A DNA stretch of 64,000 nucleotides from Simmondsia chinensis (lineage: Eukaryota; Streptophyta; Magnoliopsida; Caryophyllales; Simmondsiaceae), in NCBI GenBank assembly GCA_018398585.1, contig JAGTTD010000022.1, forward strand, positions 10,517,501 to 10,581,500, written 5' to 3'. Below are positions 1-10,144 of this stretch, one piece after another. The position numbers and the translations under genes were made by a program. Numbering within the stretch: the first letter of the stretch is position 1; each line of letters starts with the position of its first letter. A model generated the notes under the pieces. That model did not search any database, had not been told where the DNA came from, and saw only the letters and a list, made by a program, of their open reading frames with translations.

Positions 1-81
1 GGATCCTGGGTGTACCCCAACTGTAATGGGAAAAGTGTATGTGTCCCCTTTCATTGTTCGCACATCGGTTTAGGCGTCTTC

Positions 82-282
82 CTACATGTCTTTGATGATA
101 TGTATATAGGGCTGGGAGATGCCTTTCCCCTCCAAGGCCTTCCATAGGACCTCTTTTAGTACTTTATCATATGTCTTCCCTAGGTCAATAAAAACCATGT
201 GGAGGTCCTTTTCTCTATCTTTGCAGTACTCTATGGACCTCCTTAGGAGATTGATGGCTTCTGTCGTCGACCTACCTGGCAT
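82..282 (-). pseudogene. LINE reverse transcriptase, palm fragment
   Basis: 66 codons beginning FMPGRSTTEAINLLRR and continuing through VFIDLGKTYDKV, the first catalytic aspartate block of LINE RT (usually FIDLEKAYDRV, so Glu to Gly and Ala to Thr here), then LWKALEGKGI. The FADD-type second catalytic block would lie 3' of this and falls off the window. Confidence 0.85.
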
Positions 283-527
283 AAATCCAAATTGATTATT
301 TGAGACCTCTGCTCATTATTGAAGTCTTCTTTCTATCACCTGCTACCCAAGCTTCAAATCGTGGCTTATTAGTTTGATTCCTCTGTAGTTGGCACAACTC
401 TAAATGTTGCCTTTGTTCTTGTACATAGGGACCAATGTACTCTTCCGCCATTCATCAGGCATATTCTTCCCTTAGAGGATATGGTTCAATACTTTGGTCA
501 GCCATCTGATACCTACTTCTCCAATTT

Positions 528-755
528 TCATGCCTCAATGTGTATTCCATCTAAGCTGACTACTTTACCCCTGTCCATCTTCATCAATGCTTCCCTAACT
601 TCATTGGATCTAATTCTTGTGCAATAGCAGTGGGTCTGGTGCTCTACATGTACTTGTAATTCTCCTAGGGATGCATATGTATCACCCTTTTCATTGAACG
701 GATCGTAGAAGTAGGATTTCCATCTAGTTTTAATTTGTTGCTCATCCATGAGCAC
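528..755 (-). pseudogene. LINE reverse transcriptase, N-terminal fragment
   Basis: 75 codons with I-TRWKSYF--PFNEKG followed by RIRSNEVREALMKMDRGK and SLDGIHIEA. This is the start of the non-LTR RT domain, normally EV--AL--MK-GKA-GPDGIP-E. The usual GPDG reads SLDG here. The fragment lies in line between the endonuclease and the next RT piece, with a frame break on each side. Confidence 0.78.
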
Positions 756-926
756 TTAACCATCTACCTCCTTTTATGCACCTTACTTGGTCCAGGTCTC
801 TAGTCCTCCGCTCTCTCACTTTTGCAATTCTATAGAGGTCCCTAGCCCCCTCATCTGTGTCTACCCATTTATGGAACTCCTCGAAGGCTTTAGATTATGC
901 ATCTCTTGCTGCTATCTTAGCTTCCT

Positions 927-1172
927 TCATGGCTTGTTTATAGTGTTGTATCTTGTCCTAATCTCCACTCCAATCCCACTCCTTGAAGCAGTCTTGTTTC
1001 GCCTCAATCTTTTCCTAGACCTCCTTGCACCACCACCAGCTCTCCTTGTTGTTTGGTGCCCACCCGTTGATACGCCTAAAACTTTGCGTGCCACATCTCT
1101 GACCTTTTGGGCTATTGGGTTCCACAGGTGGTTTAAATCTCCCTCACACTCCCCTCTAAGCTCTGCCTCCAC
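927..1172 (-). pseudogene. LINE endonuclease-RT linker fragment
   Basis: An 81-codon reading frame with LWNPIAQKVRDVARKVLGVSTG, matching the helical linker between endonuclease and RT in plant RTE LINEs, where a -W--M---I--VA-EVLG-S-G pattern is usual. After that point the frame turns into a basic, Arg/Gly-rich run, which suggests a frameshift. Supported mainly by its position between the two recognisable LINE domains. Confidence 0.55.
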
Positions 1173-1379
1173 TCTTTATTTAAAGACTTGAGACTTTACT
1201 CCCTTCAGATCTCTCCAACATATACGTAGATGAGATGGCTTCATGGTTTTCTTGTCCCTTCTCTTGGTTTTGACCTCAGCACACACGACCATGTGTTGTG
1301 TTTATAGGTCTTCCCCAGGGATAACCTTACCATCCCTACAATCTTTTTGACTCCTCTTCCTTAGTAGTATGTAGTCAAT

Positions 1380-1937
1380 CTAGGTCTTTGCTCCACCGCT
1401 CCAATACGTGATGATGTGCTCCTCACGTTTTCTGAAGAAGGTGTTGGCCACCGTTAATGCATAAGTGACGGCGAAGTTTAACAGAGCCTTACCCTCATCG
1501 TTCCTTGTTCCCAAGCCAAAGCCTCCACAGTAGGGTGCATAACCTTCTATGTTCGCTCCCACGTGCCCATTGAAGTCACCCCAAATCATAATTTGTTCAC
1601 TCTGGGGTATGCCTTGCATTTTCAAGTCTAAGTCTTCCCAGAATCTAGCCTTCTCCTGCTCTGTCTGCCCAGTCTGAGGTGAGTAGTCACTTATAACGGT
1701 CAATGCCTCCCCATCTATGACTAACCTGATGCTGATGATCCTATCGTTAATTCTCGTCACCCCTAGAACTTTGTCCCTAAGGGGCCTATCGACAATGATA
1801 CCCACTCCATTCCTCCCCCTAGCTTGGCTCGAATACCAAAATTTATATCCTAATACATCCCTCATTTTTGTGCCCACCCACCTAGTCTCTTGAAGGCATA
1901 GGATGTTGATCTTTCTCCTCATCATCATTTGGGCCAC
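1380..1937 (-). pseudogene. LINE endonuclease (EEP family)
   Basis: About 185 codons are open. The domain nicks target DNA for target-primed reverse transcription. Visible endonuclease/exonuclease/phosphatase motifs are LCLQETRW (the catalytic Glu region), GVGIIVDRPL, ISDYSPQTGQTEQEK and WGDFNGHVG (the catalytic Asp-Asn block). In the Y-S/A-P block the usual VYAPQ reads ISDYSPQ. The C-terminal SDH-type catalytic His is not in this frame; the ORF ends at YWSGGAKT just before where it is expected. The ATG lies inside the domain and is probably not the original start. This layout is often annotated in plants as craniofacial-development-protein-2-like, which is a transposon-derived misnomer. Confidence 0.88.
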
Positions 1938-2060
1938 CTCAAGGCTCTTTTTTTGTTAGTGTGCCAACATTTAATGCTCCACATCACAAGCTCCCTTCAC
2001 CGCACCGTGTATTCCTCCCCCTCCCCAACCTCCTTGAAGATGGCCTCAAGTTTTGAGCTC

Positions 2061-2829
2061 CATTACTAGCAAGGTTCATAAACTAGCTGCGAACAGGCAC
2101 AATTAGACACACCTAATGCTTATATATTAACGCTAAGTCCTAATTTATATATGAACCCAGGATTAGAGCTTATAGCCTAAGTCTTTCAAGTTCTCATCCT
2201 AAGTAGAATATAATGACGGGATACGAGTAGAGCTAACCTGAATTCACTCCATAAATTAATCTTTAATTAAATTGACTAATTTAGTTTATATTTAGTTTTA
2301 TTAATTCAGTCAACAAACTATTCAAACAAACAAAAACCAAATTTTCAACCCTCGTTAATCACTGAGTCTACCTTAACATCGATTCTCTGTGGACAAGATC
2401 CATATAACCGACAAAGCTACAACGATCTCCTACACGTGTGAGTAGATGGTTTAAAAACTACATTTAAAATCACACCAAAATATATAGAAAAGATAAAATA
2501 AATTGCCAAGACATTTAGTACAATCATTAACAAAAAACTATTCACATGCATTAACCCCAAATCCTTCCTTAACCCTAATGAAATTTATTTAAGCGAAAAA
2601 CTATTCACATTTATTAATTTAATGCAAAAAAATACCAAAAATAGAAAAAAATTCATATTCTCCCACATATAATAAAATAAAAAATAATAAAAACTAATAA
2701 TACTAAAAATAAAAAATAACTAATAATCGAAAAAAAATTTCATATTCTGCCATACATAATAAAATAAAAACCACCAAAAAAGTAAATAAACCAATCTTCT
2801 TCCCAACACAGCCATTGGTTCCCATTTTC
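2061..2829. other. AT-rich stretch with no gene found
   Basis: Noncoding on both strands. From about 2250 it is strongly A+T-rich with short A-runs and near-repeats such as AAAAATAATAAAAACTAATAA. It resembles the AT-rich DNA at 37530-38700, including the phrase TTTCATATTCTGCCATACATAATAAAATAAAA, so the two may be copies of one dispersed repeat. No LTR end or terminal inverted repeat was seen. Confidence 0.5.
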
Positions 2830-2849
2830 CATGATCATACTTGAAAAAA

Positions 2850-3371
2850 TTAGGGATGCTCTGCTGTACATGCCATTTCCCACCCTCTTTTTGAGCAATG
2901 ACACATGAAATGTATTACGAATTCGTGCTTCAGCTGGAAGGTCCTATAATCAACACACATCCTAAGGGCACCATCTTTTTTGTTGACAAGTACAATTGGA
3001 GAAGAGAATGGACTAATATTTTGCTGTATGAAACCAAATTCCAATAGTTCAGACACCATCTTTTCAATTGCATTCTTTTGAGGTGTTGGGTAACGGTAAG
3101 GTCTTACATTGATTGGTGGGGTTCCTTCTTTTAGGTGTATTTGGTGATCATAAGGCCTTTGAGGGGGTAGAGTATTGGGTTCATCAAACAATTCTTGGTA
3201 GTTATTTAGTAAGGTTTTTAGTCGGGGATCAAATTCTTGAGAGTTTCCATCTAACAAATTTATCATCATAGAAGTATTACTATCATGTAAAGAGCTAGAA
3301 TGTGAGGAAACAACTTTAATAGCCAAGAATTGTAAGGAGCAGAGTTGAGCTGTAGATGTCTTCTTAAGCAT
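2850..3371 (-). pseudogene. RT N-terminus joined to integrase C-terminus by deletion (family 2, copy C)
   Basis: The frame reads LLNNYQELFDEPNTLPPQRPYDHQIHLKEGTPPINVRPYRYP, then SPFSSPIVLVNKKDGALRMCVDYR, the normal start of gypsy RT. Directly after CVDYR (near 2940) RT homology stops. In the next frame the sequence reads PAEARIRNTFHVSLLKKRVGN, the GPY/F-downstream block of the integrase C-terminus. RT catalytic blocks, RNase H and the integrase core are therefore deleted. The exact join lies within about 2935-2950. Confidence 0.8.
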
Positions 3372-3483
3372 CTGCTATAATTCTCCCTCTCGCCCCAATC
3401 CCACTGATGTCTCCACTGCCCCTTGCAGTGTCTTACCTTCATGTACAAATTCCATCCACAACTTATCAAAGTCAAAGACAACT

Positions 3484-4307
3484 CTACCCAATGATCTCAG
3501 CCACTCCCAACACCATCTCGCAACCTCCCAATGGCAGTAGTCTGACTTCAGAACTGAACTTGGCTCCCTGCAGTGTCCATTCAAGTCCCATACAGACAGC
3601 TGCACTGTCTACTTGGGTTCCATCAGGCACAGCAACTGGCAAAGGTGTAGTAGGAGTGATAGCACACTTCAATTGTTTAGCTACTGCCGGGTCTAGGAAG
3701 TTATGAGTACTTCCTGTGTCAATTAGAATGTGAATGGGTCTTTTCTTTACATACTTCATCACCCTCAAGGTTTGATAAGATTGAATTCCTGTCAAGGCAT
3801 GCACGGATATGTGCATTGAGTCCTCAATTGATTCAATACTGTCTGTTTCCTGCATCTCCAACTCTTCTTCATTACTCTCATCACCAATTACTTCTTCAAT
3901 CACCTCCAATCTATACGACCTTGCTCTTCTACAATTATGTCCTAGGGTAAACTTTGCATCACACCAAAAGCACAAGTTCTTGGATCTTTTCTTATCCATC
4001 TCAACTTGTGACAGTTGTTTGTACTTTCTTGAGTTAGTACTGAGGGACATGCTTTTTTGAGGATTTGGGGGAACTGAATTGTTGCCAGGGGTTACTGATG
4101 TACCAAGGGTTGTTTGGGATTAGGCAGGATGGGGAGGGACTTCAGAACTGGCTTCCCACCCGCAAGATTCAAGGAAAATTCTTGAGATCTTGGTAAAGTG
4201 TAGGCATGTGATACTGATGCAGGAGCAAACATCCTCACCTTGATTGCAATCATTGGTTTCAATCCTCCCAAGAAGAAACTTAACTTATGATCTTCTGTTA
4301 GAGAAAC
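3484..4307 (-). pseudogene. gag C-terminus, zinc knuckle and protease of family 2 (copy C)
   Basis: The open part 4050-3484 has the CCHC-like knuckle NLCFWCDAKFTLGHNC, an acidic stretch, then retropepsin with HILIDTGSTHNFLDPAVAKQL, VAVPDGTQV and MVLGVAEIIG. Between 4307 and 4050 the gag tail can be read only with frame changes. The protease would cleave the polyprotein inside the particle. Continues into the RT piece below with a frame break at about 3480. Confidence 0.85.
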
Positions 4308-4988
4308 CTATGCCAACAAAGCATTGAAACTCTTCTTGTACTGTCTTACATCGTCATTCTGTATCAATGCTTTCAATTCACTCAAGGGATCATCAAAAAA
4401 TCCCTCATCAAATTGCGCTATAGCCGCCTTTGAGTACTCCTCCCAGGTTGGCCATTCATCTTTAGGTCTAGATCTCATCAAGGATTGATGCCATTGTAAT
4501 GCATCACCATCCAAGTGAACCGAAGCAATCTGCACCTTCCTGTCCTCTTCAGTTCGATGCAATGCAAAATATTGATCACATTTGTATAACCAACCTCTAA
4601 TACCTTCCCCTCTAAATTTAGGCAAGCCTAGCTTGGTAAATCTTGGTGCAAAATGATGATGAGGTGAGCCAGCATTACTCACCGCTTATGACATTTGCTG
4701 GTTTTGGATCTGAGAGGCCAATTGTGTCTGCTGGAGGGTAATCCCTGCTACAAACTCATGAAGCCCAGCCAATTCCAGATCATGTTGAGCATTTCGGGCA
4801 GACAGTAACTCCATTGGTTCTTTGATGGCGTCCTTGATCGTATCTTGGATTGTGGACATTAATGATGCCTTGAATACATCCATTGAAGTAGCACCCATCT
4901 CTTTCAAAGAATCTTCCAATTGTTGAGTCTCTGCCATACCAGCTTGCTTTTTCAACCTTCCCATACAAGATCTCGCTTGATCCCTCAA
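4308..4988 (-). pseudogene. gag of family 2 (copy C)
   Basis: Two abutting open stretches. 4988-4686 starts MRDQARSCMGRLKKQAG and carries a helical Gln-rich part; a stop near 4686 separates it from 4682-4308. The second has the gag core: FAPRFTKLGLPKFRGEGIRGWLYKCDQYF, KVQIASVHLDGDALQWHQSL, W-EYSKAAIAQFDEGFFDDPLSELKAL. In copy A the matching join reads MSQAVSNAGS, so one codon change split this frame (Gln to stop). The matrix-like start lies 10 bases past the primer site. Homologous to, but clearly different from, the family 1 gag. Confidence 0.85.
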
Positions 4989-4997
4989 TATGGAACC

Positions 4998-5010
4998 GGC
5001 TCTGATACCA
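4998..5010 (-). promoter_or_regulatory. Second primer-binding site, tRNA-Met type (copy C)
   Basis: TGGTATCAGAGCC on the minus strand, an exact initiator tRNA-Met complement, inside the chimera and about 2.6 kb from the first primer site. Confidence 0.88.
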
Positions 5011-5013
5011 AAA

Positions 5014-5087
5014 TGATAGGACTAGTTGAATTGAGAAGAGAAGAAGAAGGAAAGGAGAAGAGATTGAGAACAAGTAATCTGATAATG
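5014..5087 (-). repeat. LTR tail (U5 end) of family 2 in copy C
   Basis: 74 bp ending ...ACTAGTCCTATCA on the minus strand, three bases before the second primer site. It is pyrimidine-rich (TTCTCAATCTCTTCTCC), as is usual for plant U5 regions. Only this tail is present; the rest of the LTR is missing at the join. Confidence 0.75.
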
Positions 5088-5092
5088 CTGGA
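5086..5092 (-). other. Chimera breakpoint, family 1 RT to family 2 LTR tail (copy C)
   Basis: On the minus strand, RT sequence ...AACGTTCCAG is followed by CATTATCAGATTACTTG, where copy B continues with GCCCTCATGAATG. Copy A has the same switch at 32869/32870. Confidence 0.85.
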
Positions 5093-6434
5093 ACGTTACT
5101 AGTGCGTTGGTCAAGCCAAATGGCATGACCACAAACTAAAAGTGTCCATGATGCGTTCGGAATGCAGTCTTATAAACATCATGCTCTCCCACTCTAATCT
5201 GATGATAACATTGCTGAAGATCCAGCTTGGAAAAGACTTGAGCTCCATATAATTCATCTAACAAATCATCTATAACTGGTATAGGAAACTTATCCTTCAC
5301 AGTCATAGAGTTGAGTTGCCTATAATCAATACACATATGAGCTGTACTATCTTTCTTCTTGACAAGAATAACCGGAGAAGCAAAGGGGCTATGGCTTACT
5401 TGTATGAAGTTAGTCTTAAGCAATTCATCCACTTGCTTCTCAATTTCAGTCTTCTGAGCGTGAGGATATCTATAAGGTCTTATCTTCACTGGTTCTACAC
5501 CCTCTTTGAGAGGAATTACATGATCCAAACTCCTCTTGGGAGGTAAGGATTTAGGCACCTCGAACACATCCTCAATCTCAGGAACCAAAGCCTGTACTTC
5601 TGGTTCGGTAATGTCGACCATTTCAGCAGAGGAAATAGCAAATAACTGGCCCACCCACTGGTATGCACAGCTCCGCAGGCCCTTCTTCAACCTACTTCCT
5701 TTCATAACTTGAAGTTGAGCTTGCTCCGCAATGCCATGTAGAGTGACTTTGGAGCCTTGAACTTCAAAGGAGACCGTGAGATTTGCATAATCAAACAGCA
5801 CAGGACTATGAGTTCTCATCCAATCAACCCCGAGCACCATGTCACAACCAACAAGAGGAAGGATCCTGAAGTCATAGTTGAACTTACGGTCTTGCATCAG
5901 CCACACAAACCCTTGGCACTTGTTTTGTGTTGTGACAGTTTTACCATCAGCCACGGTAACAGCAAGTGGGTGAGATTTTATCACTTCATGAACCACCTTC
6001 TTGACTACTTTGGATTCAACAAAGCTATGAGTACTCCCACTGTCAATGAGAATGATAATAGACCTTTTTCCAGCCTTCCCTTTGATTCGGATCGTGCTAT
6101 GAGCCCCATTACCGGTCAATGCTTTCACTGAAATCTCTACTGCAGCATCCTCCAAATCTTCTTCGATTTCCTGATCTGAATCAGTATTATCCTCTACAAT
6201 TTCTTCATCATCAGAGAGCTCACCAGCATTAGTTCCTTCAACAGCCATGAGGAACTTGGGATTACACTTGTGGCCAAATTGGTAAAGCTGATTACAATGA
6301 TAACACAATTTCTGCTGCAGTGTTCTGTTTCTGCTTGTACCTTGTTGAAATTTGGAACTACTCCCACGAGGTCTGGAAGCATCACTTGCTACTAGGCCTG
6401 TGGATTCATAAAGCTTGGCTTTAGCAAAAGCCAT
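5088..6434 (-). pseudogene. Zinc knuckle, protease and N-terminal RT of family 1 (copy C)
   Basis: The longest open stretch of copy C, 432 codons to a stop at 5136. In order: gag C-terminal MAFAKAKLYESTG, a CCHC-like knuckle CYHCNQLYQFGHKC, an acidic linker, retropepsin with the active site ILIDSGSTHSF (about residue 128), GCDMVLGVDWM, then RT from LKEGVEPVKIRPYRYP through [18 protein letters not shown] and FSKLDLQQCYHQIRV to RTHHGHF. A TAG then replaces the Glu that copy B keeps; copy A carries the same TAG. RT stops at the chimeric join at 5088, before the catalytic FxDD block. All positions are on the minus strand. Confidence 0.9.
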
Positions 6435-7583
6435 AGACAGATCAGTAGGATTAATGGCTTAGGCTTCAAACCACTTATACAAGTTGATACATAATAAGAC
6501 TCGGAGGCCTCAATTTCAGTCACAATGCTAGCCCGGAAATTCTCAATTCTGGTCATGTACTCCTTCACAGTTGACTCTTACTTCACTTTATTAAATTTAT
6601 CCACAATATCACTATCATCCTCATCACTATACCGAGCACACAAAGCCTTGGCAAACTCATTCCATGAAATGGAAGGTTTACTTCTTATCAAACTATAGAA
6701 CCACACCTCATGATCACCAAGCAAATACACAGCCACAATTTGTACCTTCTCCAATTCATCAATGTGATAGAAGTGGAAATAACGCTCGCACCTTTTTAGC
6801 CAAGAGCGAGGTTGTTTACCTTCAAATGCATCAATCTGCACCCGAGGTTGTCTATGGCTGTTATTTCTGCTATTGGATGACTCTTCATTACTTCCTGATC
6901 GTTACTGTTGCCAAGAATTAGGAGGTCGATCCAATTGATCAACATTTACTTCTCGAGGTCTGAAAGGATGCTCCATTTCCTGAACTCTGTCACCGGATAC
7001 AGCATTCCAGTTTGGAGGTCGAGATTGTACATGCTCGCTGTGCCTCTACCTATCAGTAATATAAGCTTCTTGTGCTCTAACCGGAGCTCCAACTTCACCC
7101 TCACGAATTAATGTCTCAGCTATCAATGATGGATTAGCTTGCAACACACTCGCTGGTATCAATGGATCCGGTACAATAGGAGGATTTGGCCTCCTGAATT
7201 GCTAACGAATTTCAAGCTAATTTTACTTCCAACTGTTGCATTTCCCGATCAAACCTCAAGGTAATCTTTTCCTCCAACTCTTGTGCTTGCCATGTGAACT
7301 GATCAGAGATCATAAGTTCAACCTGCTGAGATCGTTGATCAAGCTTCACATCTACTTGCTGATGCAACTGCTAATTTATATCAGCATTAGCTTCCTTGAT
7401 TTGAATAAGCAAGTGAGCACTCATGGCCTTCAATTGACTGTCCAAATGCGCATTTGTGACCACATCCTGACTTGTAACATCGTTGCCTCCAACCACATCA
7501 GCATACAAAGATCTGGCAACTGCCTTAGCTGCTGCCAATCCAGTGGTGACTCCACTGCCCAATGCCGCCTCAGTTAAGTCCAT
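6435..7583 (-). pseudogene. gag of family 1 (copy C)
   Basis: Starts MDLTEAALGSGVTT, 58 bases past the LTR. In order: a Gln-rich coiled-coil-like N-terminal part (SQ-LHQQVDVKLDQRSQQVEL by comparison with copy A), then the retrotrans_gag core at 6841-6578 (IDAFEGKQPRSWLKRCERYF, KVQIVAVYLLGDHEVWFYSL, W-EF--AL--RY). The frame is broken several times, for example by a stop near 7373 where copies A and B read Gln. Product role: capsid-like particle formation in the cytoplasm. The zinc-knuckle part continues into the next entry. Confidence 0.82.
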
Positions 7584-7625
7584 GGATACTGGATATCAAT
7601 TCCGCTTGAATTGAAAGCCAAACGA

Positions 7626-7638
7626 GGCTATGATACCA
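7626..7638 (-). promoter_or_regulatory. Primer-binding site, tRNA-Met type (copy C)
   Basis: TGGTATCATAGCC on the minus strand, two bases past the LTR end. It differs at one position from the usual initiator tRNA-Met complement TGGTATCAGAGCC. Confidence 0.85.
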
Positions 7639-7640
7639 AT

Positions 7641-8147
7641 TGTTAAAGTTTCAAAGTTTTCTCGTGAGCCTTAACCTTGGTTGGGATAGAGAGAGTATGA
7701 GATGAGAAGAGAATATAGGGTTTAGATGAGATAAGAAGGGAAAGGAGATGAGAAGTAGAGAAAAATATCAAAAGATATCCATTCTTTCATCCAAGTTATG
7801 AGATTACAAGCTAGAACCTCCTATTTATACTACTTACATGATATGAGCTAATACATTGAAACTAGCCACAAGGACTAACCGACTCATGAATCAGCCGCCA
7901 CCTTTGACTAACTAACTAACGGCCTTGACCACCACAACCTAACAACTCAAGACTTCACTTATTACATGACTCAACCAAAGCTTTATACTACTAATTACAA
8001 TACCAACACTCTAATACAACCAAATGATCATAAATTGGCTGCAAGGCAGCCTCCTCTGCAGCACATGCTAGCTAACAGCAGCAGCCTAGCAGCAGGACAG
8101 CAACACAGCCACCACGAGTTCATGCCTCGGATTCTCGGATCATAACA
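7641..8147 (-). repeat. LTR shared by element D (as 3' LTR) and copy C (as 5' LTR)
   Basis: 507 bp, TGTTATGATCC to CTTTAACA on the minus strand. A purine tract (AAGGGGAAGGGAA, 8148-8160) lies directly upstream and a tRNA-Met primer site directly downstream, so one LTR serves two internal regions. A TATA box reads GTATAAATAG (rc of about 7821-7830). The LTR does not look like the 328-bp LTRs of the related copies A and B. This is what recombination between LTR-bearing molecules, or between adjacent elements, leaves behind. Confidence 0.82.
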
Positions 8148-8160
8148 TTCCCTTCCCCTT
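8148..8160 (-). promoter_or_regulatory. Polypurine tract of element D
   Basis: AAGGGGAAGGGAA on the minus strand, ending exactly at the TGTTATG start of the LTR. Just upstream is CTTGAGGACAAGAATG, the stop-plus-EDK signature that ends many plant gypsy pol genes. It would prime plus-strand DNA synthesis. Confidence 0.8.
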
Positions 8161-9620
8161 GAAAACATTCTTGTCCTCAAGAATAGAAGAGAGTTGTTAC
8201 AATGAAGAGCTCTAATTGCATATGAAAAATTAGCTGAAGTGATGAATCCCTTGCTAAAATCAGCAGCTGGATGCAAAAGACTAAAGCAGTTCAACCTGAA
8301 TTGTCAGCAGCTCAACCTGAATTGTCAGCAGCACATTGCATGTAGTTTATCTCGGTACCATAATTTAGGAGGTCTTCCCTGCTCAAACCAAACGTCAACA
8401 ACACACCCACATTTGCTCATATTTCAGTTAACACAGCTCAAAACCCTGTCTTGCAGCTGAGAATCATCCCACGCATCAGAACTTCTAAATTTCAGCTTGT
8501 AGAATGCTGCACCACAGATTTTGTATGTCATTAGCCACGCAAAAATTCATTTGAAGTCCTTTAACACCTCGGGAGGCCTTCCACACTCAAACCAAAAGAA
8601 CCCAACATCAAAATCTGCTTGTAGGCATTTCCCATTGCAGCTGACACAGCCCCAAATCTTGATCGTGGCAACCAAACACATTGAAATCCAATAAGAGTGC
8701 AGCAGCCAATCTTTCATCTTGGATCTTATCCAAATTTTGTATTGCTCACACATCCACATACTAAACCAACTCATAACATGCTCAACAAATTCTTGATTGC
8801 TTACCAATTGCACATAATTTGCTGCAGAGCTCAAGAATTCAGCAGTGTACAGCAGAGACAACACATAGCTGCAGAAGTCACAAATTTCAACTTGATTCTT
8901 GTCCATATGGAAGCTTCTTGATGTGAACAAATTATGACATCTTCCCATAATCATAATAGCATCAATCACATTCCATTTGAGCATCTTATTTACTGCAGTC
9001 AGTGAAAAAATTGTAATTTCTCTCAGATTTACAACAGCCTCTGCCTCTAATGCTTGAATCTTGATTGTGAACTTTCAAGATCTGCAAGTACCGGCCTTTT
9101 CTTCCCTAACTCTTGCATAGACCACACAAACTAAGAGTTCATAAACCATTGTTGAATGCCAAATGCACAATGTCGCCATTTGAACATCCAAAACACTCGA
9201 TTTGACACTATCAAGGCTGCAGCTCACACCTTCCAACCTGTACTCAAGTCTTCCCTGCAACACAAGCTCGTCCAGCCACCGAATGCACCTCAAATGATCA
9301 AGCTTTGCTTCCTTGTCAACCAACTCAAGCATGAGTAACAAGTATAGCAATTGGAGATACCAACCAAACTTTTGATCAGCTGAAAACTTCTTCAAACATC
9401 GCGATGTTCTGTCCCAAACTACATTGCTGATTTCTACTTTGATTTTAGCTAGAGTTTTCCTCAATCTTGCATTGATCTTTTCCATCCAAACATTAGGGAA
9501 AAATTGAAGCTTATACATATGATTTTTCCATTCAGAAACACCACAACAGATCACAGATGTTCCATGAGTCTGTAATATACTCCAAAGCTGCAACAGATAT
9601 GAATTTCTGGCGAAAAGCTT
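8161..9620 (-). other. 3' part of element D, function unknown
   Basis: Lies between the unrecognised ORF ending at 9621 and the purine tract. Two minus frames are open (9593-9075, 172 codons; 8984-8547, 145 codons). Both are rich in Trp, Cys, Leu and Lys, show no domain I recognise and may be chance openings. The stretch AACCTGAATTGTCAGCAGCTC is tandemly doubled near 8290-8330. It may be an LTR-element 3' untranslated region or captured host DNA; I cannot tell which. Confidence 0.35.
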
Positions 9621-10139
9621 CTACATTCCAAAATCATACCAACCACCATGCCCCATAACCTCAAGAGGACTCACATTTGGTTGCACTAATGGAGCTTGCT
9701 CTTCGCTCATAGCTCGATTAATGCACCATCTGAATTTGGAGCTCAATATACTTGCCACATGACTATCCAGCACTGTCATATCAGAACCACTATCAAAAAT
9801 AACCCAAATACCTTCAATGCTGATGGATCTTGGCTGAACAAACCTCATTTTCAGATCAGAACCCAATTTTTGAACTTCTAACACGTCAAAAAGTCTCCCA
9901 GAAATCAGTCTTGGCCTAAATTGGACTCGGGAAATGATTTCAGCAACTTGTTCGAACCTTTCCTCCAACTCGGCCTCATATTTCAGCTTGTTACAATATT
10001 GATCTACTTTCCCCGGATCAAAGGGACTTCCAACACCAAATACATCAGTTAAAGCACCTCTTGTACTGCCTTTGGTCTGATCAAAAATTGGTTTCAGCAT
10101 AATACTGCATTTGTACACATCCAACAGCTCAATTGCTTG
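9621..10139 (-). pseudogene. Unrecognised ORF of element D, 3' half
   Basis: An open frame of about 172 codons that begins mid-codon-series at the array boundary; its 5' half lies at 28234-27800. If the array and one TSD copy are removed, the frame continues without a break, giving about 317 codons in all. Features seen: IFDQTKGSTRGALTDVFG, a charged helical part (CNKLKYEAELEERFEQVAEII), then IWVIFDSGSDMTVLDSHVA. The last segment looks like a retropepsin active site (hydrophobic-D-S-G-S----LD), so this may be a diverged gag-pro. That is a guess from one motif. No other domain is recognised. Confidence 0.5.
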
Positions 10140-10144
10140 TGTGG
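10140..10144. repeat. Target-site duplication TGTGG, left
   Basis: TGTGG directly before the TGATAACC terminus at 10145. The same five bases follow the other terminus at 27800-27804. Confidence 0.88.

Larger units (their letters stand above)
1..2060 (-). mobile_element. RTE-type LINE, decayed and cut by the window edge
   Basis: Minus-strand non-LTR retrotransposon. In coding order it holds an apurinic-type endonuclease (1937-1380), a linker (about 1172-927) and reverse transcriptase pieces (755-528, 282-82). The rest of RT and the 3' tail lie beyond base 1. The endonuclease-then-RT order with no gag ORF, and the MPGRSTTEAI / FIDL-K-YD-V RT motifs, fit the plant RTE clade. The 5' end is placed near 2060 only because coding-like sequence stops there; I saw no target-site duplication. 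The pieces lie in several frames, so this is a dead copy. Confidence 0.85.
2830..8147 (-). mobile_element. Chimeric Ty3/gypsy element, copy C
   Basis: Read on the minus strand: LTR 8147-7641, tRNA-Met primer site, gag, zinc knuckle, protease and RT of family 1 up to 5088, then an abrupt join to the LTR tail (5087-5014), a second tRNA-Met primer site, and gag, zinc knuckle, protease and partial RT of a second family down to about 2940, then a short integrase C-terminal piece. The same join occurs in copy A at 32869/32870. No 3' LTR was found below 2830. Frames are broken throughout. Confidence 0.85.

Noticed and set aside
787..1191. 134-codon plus-strand frame
   Set aside because: Antisense to the LINE endonuclease-RT linker; no domain and no independent support.
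2830..8147. Endogenous pararetrovirus (caulimovirus)
   Set aside because: The relatives of these RT and protease sequences in the window carry integrase, LTRs and polypurine tracts, and no movement-protein or viral coat motif was seen.
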